Below are positions 33,321 through 45,031 of a DNA stretch of 64,000 nt, one piece after another (within the stretch, counting starts at the first letter, position 1; each line of letters opens with the position of its first letter). The notes below the pieces were generated by a model. That model was not told where the DNA came from. It searched no databases and worked only from the letters and a program-made list of their open reading frames with translations. The translations under genes were made by a program, and so were the position numbers. This DNA is from Inia geoffrensis (Eukaryota; Chordata; Mammalia; Artiodactyla; Iniidae), in contig CM070907.1 of the NCBI GenBank assembly GCA_036417435.1, forward strand, positions 57,272,001 to 57,336,000, read 5' to 3'.

Positions 33321-34171
33321 GGCTTACGGGGACAATGTCAAAATGGATAATCCCTGCAAGTGTTGGTCCACTGTAACACAGCCGTGTGGTTCTGGTCTCA
33401 GGAAGTATGGTACCTAAGAGAACTTGCTTCCTGCTATCAGAGGCAGTGGTAAATGGTAGATTATTTTACGGCCAGCAGTAATTAGACAAGAGGGTCACTG
33501 GAGTCTCTCAGCTCTCTGTGAACATTTATGGGGCTCAGAGGGCAGCCATTTCCTGCCGACCTTGCATCTGTGCTGACGCCTGTATTTGTGGTTTGTGGGC
33601 CTCACGGACCCTGTGCTGGGGGAGAAGGCCAGGGTAGGGCTGGCTGTCACTGCCTGCCGCAGCACATCCTAGGCCCGCCAGATCATTTGAGCAGGGTCCC
33701 GACTTCCCAGGGAAATAAGTAGGATTTATTAGCTGTATGAGCTTTGCCAGGTCCATCCTCTTTCTGGTTCTCTCTTCAAAAAAATGGGAAGTTTACCTTA
33801 AATGACATTTAAGGCTCTTTCCACTTTTGAAATCCCATGTCTGTATTGATCTTTTTGAAGCAAGTATAATATTTAGCTTGATTTTGGGTCAGGAATACCC
33901 ACAAGAGACAGTGCCTGTGCAGGTTTTCTGGAAGTCCCTTCTGGAGCCCTCAGATGCTTATGGATGCTGTACTTACTTTACCAAGCTCAGCTGGTGATTA
34001 AGATTACATAGAGCAGAACTAATTCTGAAAGGAACCCCGGTGGTCTTCTAGTCTAGCTTATGATGTATTACTGGCCAAGTTTGGCCATGGAAGGGTTTTG
34101 TTTGGCTGCCCTCATTCTTAAATGTTTTAAAATCCCTTATTATCTTAACACACTTCCTGATTTACTAATTC
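33321..34171. other. Unassigned
   Basis: 33735-33840 has weak MIR-like text (ctttccacttttgaaatccc is not diagnostic). No gene or firm repeat. Confidence 0.35.
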
Positions 34172-34173
34172 TT

Positions 34174-34392
34174 TTTTTTTTTTTTTTTTTTTTTTTTTGC
34201 GGTACACGGGCCTCTCACTGCTGTGGCCTCTCCCGCCGCGGAGCACAGGCTCCGGACGCGCAGGCTCAGCGGCCATGGCTCACAGGCCCAGCCGCTCCAC
34301 GGCATGTAGGATCTTCCCAGGCCGGGGCACGAACCTGTGTCCCCTGCATCGGCAGGCGGACTCCCAACCACTGTGCCACCAGGGAAGCCCCT
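34174..34392 (-). mobile_element. CHR SINE, full length, perfect target duplication
   Basis: A T run to 34198, gcggtacacgggcctctcac, and the end gccaccagggaagcccct. Exact flanking repeat tgatttactaattctt at 34159-34173 (running into the T tract) and 34393-34408. Confidence 0.98.
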
Positions 34393-34689
34393 TGATTTAC
34401 TAATTCTTATCGCCAATCTGCTCCTCAAGGCCTTCGAGTCTGTGACTCTTGAAAGAAAAGTCTTTTTATTTTATACACAAGTTATCAACTAAGAAGGAGG
34501 GACGGTAACTTCAACAAGGGGCTTCAACAAGAACTTCTGACTCGACCCCAGGCTTTCTCTTCCACAGCGATCTAGAGATACAGCTCAAGTATATATGTGA
34601 CAGGGATGGGCAGGCCTTTGACATAAGCTACCCTGGGGGGTGTCTGATAGTAGAGTTCTCCTTGAAGTAGATTTTAATGGGAAGAACAG

Positions 34690-34860
34690 AGACTTAGAAC
34701 AAACAACATGTCTCAGATGGTACTGGCCTCAGTTTCCTCCTCTATAAAAATGGATGCTCCTAATCTGCTCTCTACCTTGAAGAGTTTTGAGGGCTTTAAG
34801 TAAAACAGTGCCTGGACAGGAGCCTCAAGGTACTCAGGATTGAGGGACATTTTCCCTGGA
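34690..34860 (+). mobile_element. MIR fragment
   Basis: ctggcctcagtttcctcctc (34723-34742), then ttttgagggctttaagtaaa (34785-34804). Confidence 0.7.
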
Positions 34861-35769
34861 ACTGCCTGAATATGGCCAGTGGGTTGACTGGATCTTACTG
34901 TTCTAATCTCCCAAATTGAAATCATTACACGCATTCTTGCTTTCAGGACAGTGCAAAGGTGGAGAATACGGGCGATTTATAGGAAGATGCACATGAACAC
35001 TTTGAGCTCTCTACCAAGAGAGACTTGGGAATATCAAGGCAACAGCCCTCACGGCAACCTCAGTACCCACCCTCCCTCCTTGTGGCACCCGTGCCTGAGA
35101 CAGCCTCCTGCTAGGATGGACCATGGGCTTGACTCCATTTCCCTGCATTTGCATACTGCAAAAAAGCATTTATTTTCACAGTCTCTCTAGGCTGAGAAGC
35201 ATTTTCCTTGCCTGAAAAGAGCCATTGCAGATGCATCACCATACTGACAACACATTCTCTCACCCAACAGATTGGAGCGATCATTTAAAAGCTCTGAGTG
35301 AAAGCTCAAGCTTTGGATTGATCCAATCATATTGTCTCATTCCCATTTTAAGCAACCTGTTCTTTAAATTGCATATAAAAATACAGTCCATGCAATATTA
35401 ATCCACTAATGAATAATACACTGACAATTTGAAGCGTGCCAACCCACCCAAGGATTTTTCATCTCCTGTATGTTTCAGCAGAGACACTTAGTATATACGG
35501 AATAACTGTTAGGATGATGAAAATGATAATAACCATGAAATAAATATAGGGGAATTTTACCTGGTGGGGAAAAACATGAAAGGCAATTCTCAATTAGAAG
35601 TGAGAAAGGGACGCCTGTGATCCAGGGATGGGTCTTTGCTTTTAGTATATAACAGGCAAGGGCAGCTGCAGCTGTGTGGGAGTATATGTATAACACAACC
35701 TCATGAGTCTAGTGCTGTCAGAGGAGGTGGTATCGCACAAAAATGGAATTTCTTGACATCATAAGTAAA
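34861..35769. other. Single-copy-like stretch, candidate conserved element
   Basis: 35220-35460 is AT-rich, repeat-free and contains tccactaatgaataatacac (35402-35421) plus attgatccaatcat. The text looks like a conserved non-coding element, but only alignment can show it. Confidence 0.35.
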
Positions 35770-35990
35770 ATGGTGAGAGGCAGAGGACAGGGACTTTGGG
35801 GACAGCTGGCCCTGGATACAAGTGCTGGGTCAGTCACTTAATTGCCCTGTGAACTGTTTCAGGCTTCTGTTTTCCATCAGGAAAACAGGATAATGATTAC
35901 CCTACAGGATTACGGTGAGGATGAAAGCATCATGTATATGAGGATGTCCGGATCAGGGCTGGAGACCTGAGAGGTGTTCAGCAAACTGTT
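35770..35990 (+). mobile_element. MIR SINE
   Basis: gagaggcagaggacagggac, then gggtcagtcacttaattgcc (35826-35845) and acggtgaggatgaaagcatc (35912-35931). Confidence 0.75.
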
Positions 35991-36734
35991 TCCTTCCCCA
36001 AAGGCCGGTGGATGGTACCTGCAGAGGCTCCACAAACCTTAGTTCCCTTTCACTTACACCTAAAGCCTGAAAAATCCAGAGACTTTTTTCTTCTTATCTG
36101 TGAGTTTGAGAGTACGTCTCGGACTGTTGGGGTTTGGGGATCTCTGATCTCAAAACAGAGAGGTGTTACAGCACAACTACATCCAAATATGGATACAAAA
36201 GCTTGGAAAGTGTGCCAAACGCTCTACCAAGAAGCGACCCTGTCGACAAGCATTATAAACTTTTTTTGAAGCAGGAAGTAGATTTTAAAAATCCATGATT
36301 TGGAGGAAACGATTTTAAATGGGATTTATTTTTTGAGGAGTTGTAGATTTTTTTCTCAAAAAAAAAAAAAATAAGTGCATTCATTCATTCTTTCTTTACT
36401 GAGTGTTGACAGTGGGCTAGTCACCATGCCATAAACACCTAATCCAAGGAGGATGACAGACCCATAAGCTAGCTGACTACTTAAACATAGTTAAAAGCTA
36501 GAATAGAGGATAGAATGACTGGTGAATTCTGACACGTGTGCTGAGGGACTCTTGGGAGGCAGTGGTATTTAAGGTAAAGAAGGTTGGGAAGTGCGTTGGG
36601 GCTTCTGGCATAGAGTTAAACTGAGAAACGCATAGGGTCCTCCAAAGACTTTGGAGAAGGGTAAGGGTCATAAGGTGGTGTCAGGGTAGAGGACGTGATG
36701 TGCTGTGTGCACATATATGTATGAGGCTGCTGGT
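35991..36734. other. Unassigned
   Basis: A poly(A) run of about 15 at 36357-36372 precedes the cattcattcattctttcttt start of an old repeat of uncertain family. No gene. Confidence 0.35.
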
Positions 36735-36985
36735 TGGGTATGATGCTAACACTAGTCTTCTATCAGTCATTGGCTGCCCAGTGTGTTCCAAAGCACTTTG
36801 CAAATCAGTCGCCCATGTTGTCTCATTTGGGCAACATAACTACCCTGCAGGCTATGCAAGGTTGTCCCCATTTTGCCTTTGAAGAAATTAAGATTCAGAA
36901 AGGTAACGACTAGGCAGTGCTGTACTTGGAATTCCATTCCGTCTTCCTGGTTCAAAGGTTGTGTTTGAGCTCTACTGAATTCCAA
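36735..36985 (-). mobile_element. MIR SINE
   Basis: ttccaaagcactttgcaaat (36786-36805), then ttgtccccattttgcctttg (36862-36881) and a degraded tail. Confidence 0.7.
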
Positions 36986-37296
36986 GGCACTGTTTTAGAA
37001 AGGTTGCAGAAGAGGATAAAACAAGATCTTGCAGGCAAGAAAATAGTTGAGAGAGGAAGACTTAGATGTGAACAGAAATTTTAAGACGCGATCAGTTTCA
37101 ACCTGGAGGCAGGTGAGCTGCCAAGTTCATGGCTGGGGTGAAGTTTAACAGAGAAGGGGCTTTTTGAATGAGGTCTTGAAATAGGGTTAAGGCTTTAGCA
37201 AACTCAGAAAAGGAAAGGGCACACAGTCAAGGGGAACAACAGAGTCTGGGAAGCACACATCTAATTCTGGTTCAGAAACAAATCAAGAGGAGGACA
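36986..37296. other. Purine-rich ancient repeat-like sequence
   Basis: Resembles the old repeat also seen near 11900, 38800 and 54400. Family not named. Confidence 0.35.
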
Positions 37297-37481
37297 GGGC
37301 TTCCCTTGTGGCGCCGTGGTTGAGGTTCCGCCTGCCGATGCAGGGGACACGGGCTTGTACCCCGGTCCGGGAGGATCCCACATGCCGCGGAGCGGCTGGG
37401 CCCGTGAGCCACGGCCGCTGAACCTGCGCGTCCGGAGCCTGTGCTCCACGTACCGCAAAAAAAAAAAAAAAAAAAAAAAAA
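37297..37481 (+). mobile_element. CHR SINE with an internal deletion near the 3' end
   Basis: Head gggcttcccttgtggcgccg. The body is colinear with the other copies until gcctgtgctcc, then jumps straight to acgtaccgc and a 25-base A tail (37457-37481). About 32 bases present in the other copies (the cgggagaggccacagcagtg region) are missing. The flanks show an approximate aggaggaca / aggaagaca duplication. Confidence 0.96.
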
Positions 37482-38014
37482 GGAAGACAATGTGAGTAGG
37501 GAACAGGAGTAGAAGAGACTGGAAAGACCTTTTAAACGTGGCTCCAGGACACCAGGAATTTTTTTTGCCACTTCCTTTTTTGACTAAATGTGACGCCTTA
37601 GTTAGGCAAGGCTTTTGACCTTCTTTATTTAATCTTTTTTTCCTCAACTGTCAAGAATGGTCTTAAGAACTGTCATGAGGTTAAGTCTGCCTCTATGAAA
37701 AGAGCCATCTGAAATCACTGATGGGAAGGCATGCTGTCACACTGGGGAGTTATACTGTAATGAATAATAGCAGCTTGGCCCAGGGCAGTAGGTCACCATG
37801 GCAGGGAGAGGGGAATGAACTAGACTCTCACATACCTACCAGAGACACTTCTGCATCAGGCAGCAGACACCTAGCCCAGTCCTGAAACTCACCTCACAAC
37901 GACCGAAACTGTCACTGTTTAAGCCTTTAGCAATCTAGGGAAAGTTTTGGGCCCTGGGGCATTAACAGACTACTCTTTGCCCAAACCAATTAAAACTTGG
38001 ATATGCCACTATTT
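37482..38014. other. Unassigned
   Basis: No gene or clear repeat recognised. Confidence 0.4.
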
Positions 38015-38120
38015 GTGCTCTGTGATTCAGGTAATGCTGTTTTGCCTCCCTGGATCTCAGTCTGCCTATCTGTAAAATGAGGGAGGAGGAGATGTTCCCT
38101 AAGGTTATCTACAGATATAA
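38015..38120 (+). mobile_element. MIR fragment
   Basis: cagtctgcctatctgtaaaa (38059-38078) and a following aggttatctacagatata. Confidence 0.65.
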
Positions 38121-38479
38121 TGGTGTGTGACAATGGAAAACGACAATTCATCCAGGGTTATCTGTGCATGGTCAACATTTCTCAAAATATTGTTCCATGG
38201 ATGCTAATATGTATCAAGTAAAAGTCAGAATGAAACAAATAAAAGCAGACAAAGGAAATATTAAGGAGGAGGGATTCTATGGTCAAATTGGGTTAAACAA
38301 AATTAGGCAGGGCTCTTTACTGTCTGACTTATTTATCTACATATCTAAAACTTATTTGTCTACATAATCTTTTTCTCCCAGAGCGAGTGTACAGCAGATC
38401 ATACTTGATGAAATAATACACTAGGCTTGACCTAATGAATTCAAACCCTTGCTAAGTCTTCCTGAGGCTCGGGACCAAG
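38121..38479. other. Unassigned, AT-rich
   Basis: Nothing recognised. Confidence 0.4.
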
Positions 38480-38670
38480 CGTGATGCAGTAGAGGGGCCC
38501 TGAACTGGGTGTCTGGGCCCCAGGGGGACCCATGTTTTAAGTCTAGTTCCGTCCTCCTTCCTATTGTGTAACCCTGGGCAAGTCATTGTCTCTCCTTCTC
38601 TATAATTAAAATGAACGGGATGAAATGATCTCTGAGGCCTCTTCTAGTTCTAATAGTTTATGAATACACA
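38480..38670 (+). mobile_element. MIR SINE fragment
   Basis: attgtgtaaccctgggcaag (38563-38582), then tctctataattaaaatgaac. Confidence 0.7.
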
Positions 38671-38689
38671 GTTTTCTGTGGCTTATTCA

Positions 38690-39100
38690 CTCATTCTTTC
38701 ATTCACTCAGCAAACATGTGTAGAGCACAGGATGCGTGCTCGCGACTGGAGATAAAGATCAAAAAATACATCCACTACCTGTCCCGGAGGAAGTCCCAGA
38801 CCAGCGGGGGAGACAGACACATACCCAGTCAGTAAGAGTCCAGAGTGATCAGTGTTTGTGTCCAAGGGTGGCTCAGAGATAGCATCTCACCAGCCTGGGG
38901 GAGGGGATGGTTAGAAAAGGCTTAGTGGAGGCAATGTCACTTGAAGGTTGAGCAGGAATTAACCTGGGGGTGGAAGGAGCTCTGCATGAAGGGACGTTGT
39001 GGATAAAGGGATGGAGGGAAGAACGAAGGCAACACATTTTGGGAACAACAAAAGCAACGTCATCAACCATAAAAGCAACAATAACAACAACAGCAACAGC
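38690..39100. other. Ancient mammalian repeat, family uncertain, plus a CAA/CAG-rich patch
   Basis: 38695-39020 follows the order start-of-repeat cactcagcaaacatgtgtag, cagaccagcgggggagacag (38798-38817), gaaaaggcttagtggaggca, known widely in mammals but not named here. 39045-39100 is rich in caacaa/cagcaa units. Confidence 0.4.
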
Positions 39101-39104
39101 AGGT

Positions 39105-39240
39105 GCGATATTTCAAGCAAATATTAAGTGTCAGGCGAGAGCTAAATGCTTTGCACTCGGTAGCCTCCAATTCCCACAACCCTACAAGTAGATATTATCC
39201 CGATTTTACAGTTGAGGCAATAACACGCAAGTTGTTTTGC
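39105..39240 (-). mobile_element. MIR fragment
   Basis: aatattaagtgtcaggcgag (39119-39138), then cccgattttacagttgaggc (39199-39218). Confidence 0.75.
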
Positions 39241-39684
39241 TTTGTGGGGAATTTTTTTCCCCCCAGTACAGTTAACTTTCAGCGAATTGCAACCGATCCA
39301 TCCACTTCATCTATTACTCACGTCACTTTCAGTTTAAGACTGATCTTTTCCTTTCATCTAAGTTACTTCTGGCTGCTTCTTACCAACTCCAGTGAGGACA
39401 CAATGCATAAACCCCTTTCAATGTTAGCTTAGGCAAAACATTAAGATGCACAGGGATCGTGATGCAAATAAATGATTGGCAGAGTTTTCAATCAACAGCT
39501 CTCCCTTCCACTGGGGTGGATCATTGTGATGAGGGCTTAATTAGTTCACTTGTCCTTCCTGAAGGAAAGGCTCGGACATTTTTTATATTAATGCATTCAT
39601 TCATCAATCACTTATTGAAAACCTATCCCATGCCAGACAGGAAATAAGATACTCTGGGGATTACCTCAAATCCCCCATAATTCA
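39241..39684. other. Unassigned
   Basis: 39590-39640 (cattcattcatcaatcactt) starts like an old mammalian repeat. The rest is unrecognised. Confidence 0.35.
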
Positions 39685-39689
39685 GTGCA

Positions 39690-39970
39690 GGTGGTACACT
39701 TTCCAGGAAGTCTTTCTGGCTCCACCTTCTCAGCCCCCACCCCTGCAAAAAGCTGGGTCAAGAGACTCTGTGCTCCCAAACTGCCCTGGACCTTGCTTCA
39801 CCATAATACTGGACAACTGTCTATTTGCTTATTTGTAATTTTTGGTTTGGTGTCTAGGTTATCGTCTACAAGGGTGGGGATGACGTGTGTTAGATTAACT
39901 GCTGTATCTCCAAAGCCTAGCACATGGCCTGGCTGCATTGTACGTGTTCAACAAGTAGCTGACTGAATGG
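39690..39970 (+). mobile_element. L2 LINE 3' end
   Basis: tttccaggaagtctttctgg (39701-39720) through cctagcacatggcctggctg (39916-39935) to gtagctgactgaatgg. Confidence 0.8.
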
Positions 39971-40139
39971 CTGGCCTTTCAGCTCTAGCAATACTGAGAC
40001 TGTGTCTCATGTTTTAAAAATCCCAAGTGCTTACAAAGCTGTGTGGAAATAGTAGGGGCTCCTTAGATATTTGTTGAGTAATGTGAAGGAGTACAAGGTG
40101 AGAGCCATGCTCTCTATCCCAAGGAGATTATTATCTAGC

Positions 40140-40560
40140 AAGGGAGATAGATTACGTGTTGTCGACCGGCATCCATCTTCTCTGTGAGGCAAGAGGACCC
40201 CGTCCTTCCCTACTTGAGGGCCAAGTTGTCTGGATGGGGATCCACCCCTGGCTACGGAGAGAGCGAGCTCGGTCCAGAAACTGATTCACGGAGAAAATAT
40301 GAGCCCTAAGTCTTGGTGGGGAGAGTGCTGGAGGGGACCCTGGCTTGCACTGCCGTTGGAAGTAAGGATACGAGACTTGGAGCTTCTGCTACTATGAGGG
40401 AGGCAGGCTGAGAGTGGAGCCAACCCAGAGGAAGGACAGCCAAGAAATTGCCCTCAGCTGAGCTCAGGGCCAGCATCGTTCCCTTTATTGCTGACAGCGG
40501 TGTGAGTTGGAGTCATCAGTCATTTGTAACAGAGATTTCCAACTGATAGAGGCACGGGCC
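40140..40560 (+). mobile_element. Putative MaLR-like LTR remnant
   Basis: The last 60 bases (gctgacagcggtgtgagttg then tcatttgtaacagagatttc) resemble the 3' end of MLT/MER-class LTRs, and the preceding 350 bases fit LTR composition. The boundaries and family are not secure. Confidence 0.4.
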
Positions 40561-41759
40561 CATGACATTGTAAAGAAGGAAGATTCTCGAGAGATGCGGA
40601 GAGAATTCAGGATAGTGATCACCTCAGCGAAGAGCTCAGGAAGCAGGTGGAAATGTTCACCTCATGCCATCAATGCAAGCGATCACTCTGAGCACTCAGG
40701 TCAGACTCAGTTGGAGATGTTTGCAACAGGCCTTGAGAGATAAAGAGGATTCGTCCATCAAGAAGGTGAAGCGATTCCAGAAGAGGACACAACAGGAGCA
40801 ACGTTATGAGCCCAGAGTATACGGAATAATTGGGGATAGATATCTGGGTGGATCCTGAGATCCATCATAGGCAGGGGCAGGGGAGAAGCAAGGACAGGTG
40901 ACCAGGAGCTGGCTCACAAAGCCCTTGAATGGCAGGCACTGCAGACGAGCTCCGCAGCAAATCTGAATTTCTCTTCCTGGGGAGTATGGCATAAAGCGGT
41001 ACTGCCCTATGGAATGCCCATGGCTTGTCTGCCAGGACCCACAGAGAATCCCCTGAGTCCAGCCCAGACTTTGGGGATCAGAAGCAGAGCCCAGTCTGCC
41101 TCTGCTTTATGACACATACATTTCCCTATCTCCTTCTTGATCTCAAGTGCAGATTTCTGACTGCCTATTTGTTAGGACGGGGAGGGAAGAAGAAAACAGC
41201 CAGGTACCCATGAAAAGGCCCTTTTGAAGCCACAGATCTCAAGATGAAAACTGCATCCTAAAGATATGTTGACTGACAATGGGAATGAACCAAAGGAAAG
41301 GAGGCGAGGAAATAATGAGAAAAACAGTGCTGTGAAGACCCTCTTCACTTGTCGGGGCTCGAAAGGAGGAATGGGGCCTTGGAAAGTAATACTTCCAAAC
41401 TGGCAACTGGGCACATCTCTGGAATTCCACTCCTATCTGAGGCAGAGGATGGGTTTTCATCTCCTCCCTACTCTGCTGCCTGGACCAAAGTGGGTGTTTC
41501 AGCCTGTTTCTACTCAGCTCAGATTCAGTAAGAATTTAGGCAAAATGAGCCTTCTATGGAAGGTCAGCTTTGCAAGCGTGCAGTCTCGTGGGCCCCATGC
41601 TTATACGGACCCCAAGCTCTGTTTAATGTTCTGCTGGCACCCCCTTGAAATTCTTAGTACTTTTTGAACAAAAGGCCCTGCATTTTCATTTTGCACTGGA
41701 CCTTGCACATTGTGTAGCTTACTTTGCTTCTATTTCTCTGAGAACTCAGGAAAAAGTCA
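40561..41759. other. Unassigned 1.2-kb stretch, no gene seen
   Basis: A plus frame 40507-40743 (78 residues) and others at 41025-41667 carry no known motif. No repeats named. Confidence 0.4.
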
Positions 41760-42110
41760 GAGGTCACTGATTCGGATCCTCTCCTTTGGCCATCCTGGGC
41801 GGCAGGAACCTGCTTTCCCTGGGAGGTCTTACATACGCCAGCACCTGCCCTTCCCTTTTCCTTTTCTCTATCCTCCCTCCCTTAGAAAGTGCAACCTCCA
41901 CCTCAGTGAGTCTAAATCCTCCCCACCTCTCAGGAGCAGGTAGAAACGAAACTTCCTCCATCACGTTTTCTCTGATTTCTCTTTTAGATGTATTTCCTCT
42001 TTCTTTGTCACCTTACGTTGAACTTTTGTCACTTTTCTGTTGTATTATGGTTACTTTTGCCACGTGAGATGAAGTCAGCATAAGCTTTTAGAGGGAAAGT
42101 CCTGGTTGCA
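41760..42110 (+). mobile_element. L2 LINE 3' fragment
   Basis: C/T-rich text ending with cacgttttctctgatttctc (41963-41982), then ttttagagggaaagtcctgg (42087-42106). Confidence 0.5.
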
Positions 42111-43139
42111 AATAAGTGACCCAGGACGTCACCAAGTCTCCGAGTCTCAGCATCTTCAGTGGTAAGATGGGAGGCAGGACGGTGCTTTGTTCAGGGTGAC
42201 AATACGTAACTGACATACAAATAGAGGGCTGCATCTCTGGTTTGACCAGGACAGTCCTGGTCTATGCCAGTCACCCAGATGTAAATATTAACAGTGCCCC
42301 CTTTAGCCACAAATTGCCCTGGTTTAGATGACTAAGTTCGATGGCTCCCTTGTTTCACATTTAAAAGTGCCCAGCTAGGCGTCTGACATGTTACATAAAG
42401 ATGCTCAATACAAGTTTGCTGAATAAGAGGCTGACAAAAATGTTCCCTTCCCTCTGCTCTGTGTGTGTGTTAGCGTTTTTGTATCTCTACCAAACTTTAC
42501 AGATTTATAATTAATGATAAACTATGCGGAAACTCAAACAAAGCAACAACTCAAAACACCGCATGATGGAAAAAACTGACAATAGCACCACTTTTATCGT
42601 ACTTCTGGGTTTCCAAGTATGTGGTAAAGGGGTCCTGCTGATCTTTTATCTCCATTCCAGTGGCCCATGTGGCTTTCAGTCAGGGGCCCAGTGGCAGGGG
42701 GACTATGACTGATTTTATTTTATATTTATGCTGAATACATTGATGCTAATGCGGACCACATTCCTCCATGTCCCTTGGGGAAGTCTGGAGACTGGGAAGG
42801 GAGCCCCTCTTTGTGCAACTCTGAGCTATTTAGTGAGTATCTACTGTGTGTCCAGTGCCAAGACCAACGCTTTATACCGGCTACAGTGAGGTCCGTGTCC
42901 CCTTACAAGTGTTTCTGGGGTAACTGGCTTCACGGAGTTTTGCTTCAGCAGGTACATTTCCCTCTCCTGCCATCCAGGGAACATCTGAACTGTGGAGCCT
43001 GTTGGCATGACCTGCCCAACTCTCTGGCCAGACCCCTCAAAAGACCCTGTTATAAGAGAAACGTATCAGGAAACGGAAAGCAGGGCATGCTGATCTGTTT
43101 TTTGGGCCTGAACACTTTGTCTTTGCTGCTTTTTTGTTT
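42111..43139. other. Unassigned
   Basis: 42195-42375 has the phrase accaggacagtcctggtcta (42245-42264), an imperfect palindrome that may belong to an old DNA element. Otherwise nothing recognised. Confidence 0.35.
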
Positions 43140-43799
43140 TTGTTTTGTTTTACTTTTTTAATTTATATTTTTAAAATAAAATTTGTATATATTTAAGGTA
43201 TACAACACGATGATTTGATATACGTATACATCGTGAAATCAATACTACAGTCAAGCCAATTAATATATCTATTTCATCACATAGTTTTATATATATATTT
43301 TTGCTTCTTTTGTGGGGAGAGCACTTGATATCTACTCCCTTAGCAAATTTCCAGTATTCAGTACAGTATTATTAACTATAGTCATTATGCTGTACGATAG
43401 ATCTCTAGACATATTCATCCTATGGAACTCCAACGTTGTACCCTTTGACCAACATCTCCCCATTTCCCCCAGCACCCCACCCCTGGTAACCACCATTCAG
43501 CTCTCTTCTACGCATGTGATTTTTTTAGATTCCACACATAAGTGAGATCGCGTGGTTATTTTCTTTCTGTGTTTGGCTCATTTCACTTAGCGTAATATCC
43601 TCCAGGTTCATCCGTGTTGTTGCAAATGGTAGGATTTCCTTCTTTTTTAAGGCTGTGTATGTATATATACCACCATTTTTTTATCCATTCAGCTGTCCAT
43701 GGGCACTTAGGTTGTTTCCAAGTCTTGTCTATTGTGAATAGTGCTGCAGTGAACATGGGAGTACAGATATCTCTTTGGGGGTATTAATTTCATTCCCTT

Positions 43800-43838
<39 letters not shown>

Positions 43839-44575
43839 AGAAGTGGGATTGCTGGATCACACATTAGGTCTATTTTTAGTTTTTTGAGGTGTTCTCCACA
43901 GTGGCTGAACCAATTTACATTCCCACCAGCAGTGTACAAGGGTTTCCTTTTCTCCACATCCTTGCTAATACTTGTTACACTTTATCTTTTTGGTAACAGC
44001 CATCCTACTAGATGTGAGGTAATATTTTATCGTGGTTTTGATTTGCATGTCCCCGATGATCAGTGATGTTGAACATCTTCTCATGTACCTGTTGGCCATT
44101 TGCATATCTTCTTTGGAAAAATGTCTATTTAGGTACGTTGTCCACTTTTAAAATTGAGTTGTTTGGTTTTATGATATTGAGATGTATGAGCTCCTTGGAT
44201 ATAAACCCGTTACGAGATTCATGGTTGACAGATATTTTCTCCCAATCCATAGGCTGCTTTTTCATTTTGTTGAGTGTTTTCTTTGCTGTACAGAAGCTTT
44301 TTAGTTTGACGTATTACCACTTATTTATTTTTGCTTTTGTTGCCTAAGCTTTTGGTGCCATATCCAAAAAATCAGTGGCCTTCCGCTGTATGTTTTCTTC
44401 AAGTTTTATGGCTTTCGGTCTTACATTTAATCCACTTTGAGCTGCTTTCTATGCGTGCTAGAAGATAAGGGTCCAATCCCATTCTCTTGCATGTGGATTC
44501 CATGCACAATACAGGGTGGATTCCGAATACCATTTATTGAAGAGCCTATCCACTCCCCATTATGTATGCTTATTA
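43140..44575 (-). mobile_element. Older L1, 3' UTR and ORF2 end, minus strand
   Basis: The 3' UTR spans about 43145-43520 (aaggtatacaacacgatgat, 43195-43214). ORF2 landmarks follow in reverse: cactcacataag-like then tggctcatttcacttagcgt (43576-43595), tgcagtgaacatgggagtac (43745-43764), accagcagtgtacaagggtt (43925-43944) and taccatttattgaagagcct (44528-44547). The frames are broken and the element is 5' truncated near 44575. Confidence 0.92.
43805..43836 (+). repeat. (AT)n microsatellite inside the L1
   Basis: A pure AT run of about 32 bases within the ORF2 remnant. Confidence 0.95.
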
Positions 44576-44799
44576 TATGTAGTATGAGAATGGGTTGGAA
44601 TGATTGGATTAGAAATGCAATGGGGCTGACCTAGACTTTAGTAGGATCCTGAAATGTCTGACAGGTATTATACCTTACTCATGAACTAACTAAACAGTAA
44701 ACAAATCTATTAGTCTCTTATCTAATTCATAAGGAATATCACCTCGGAAAGGATCAACTTTAAACAAAACTGACGGCTGTCAAAATTGATTTCCCCACA

Positions 44800-44970
44800 G
44801 ACTAGATTACGTGCGTCTTCTTGACACTCCCTTGAAACTTCACCAGTGGTCACACTGCTTTCTAATATCTGAGCTTAAGTGTCTCTCTTGCCAACAAGAC
44901 TGGAAACTTACTGAGCAAAATTCTTGTTTTTGTGTCTATGTCCAGTTCAGAGCAGTATTAGTCCAGAAGT
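44800..44970 (+). mobile_element. L2 LINE 3' fragment
   Basis: gacactcccttgaaacttca (44823-44842) then tcttgtttttgtgtctatgt (44922-44941). Confidence 0.55.
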
Positions 44971-45031
44971 CTAGGACTTGCCTCACCTTAGGGAAGGTGA
45001 GGCAGCTCATCTATCAGAACCTTTACCTCCA

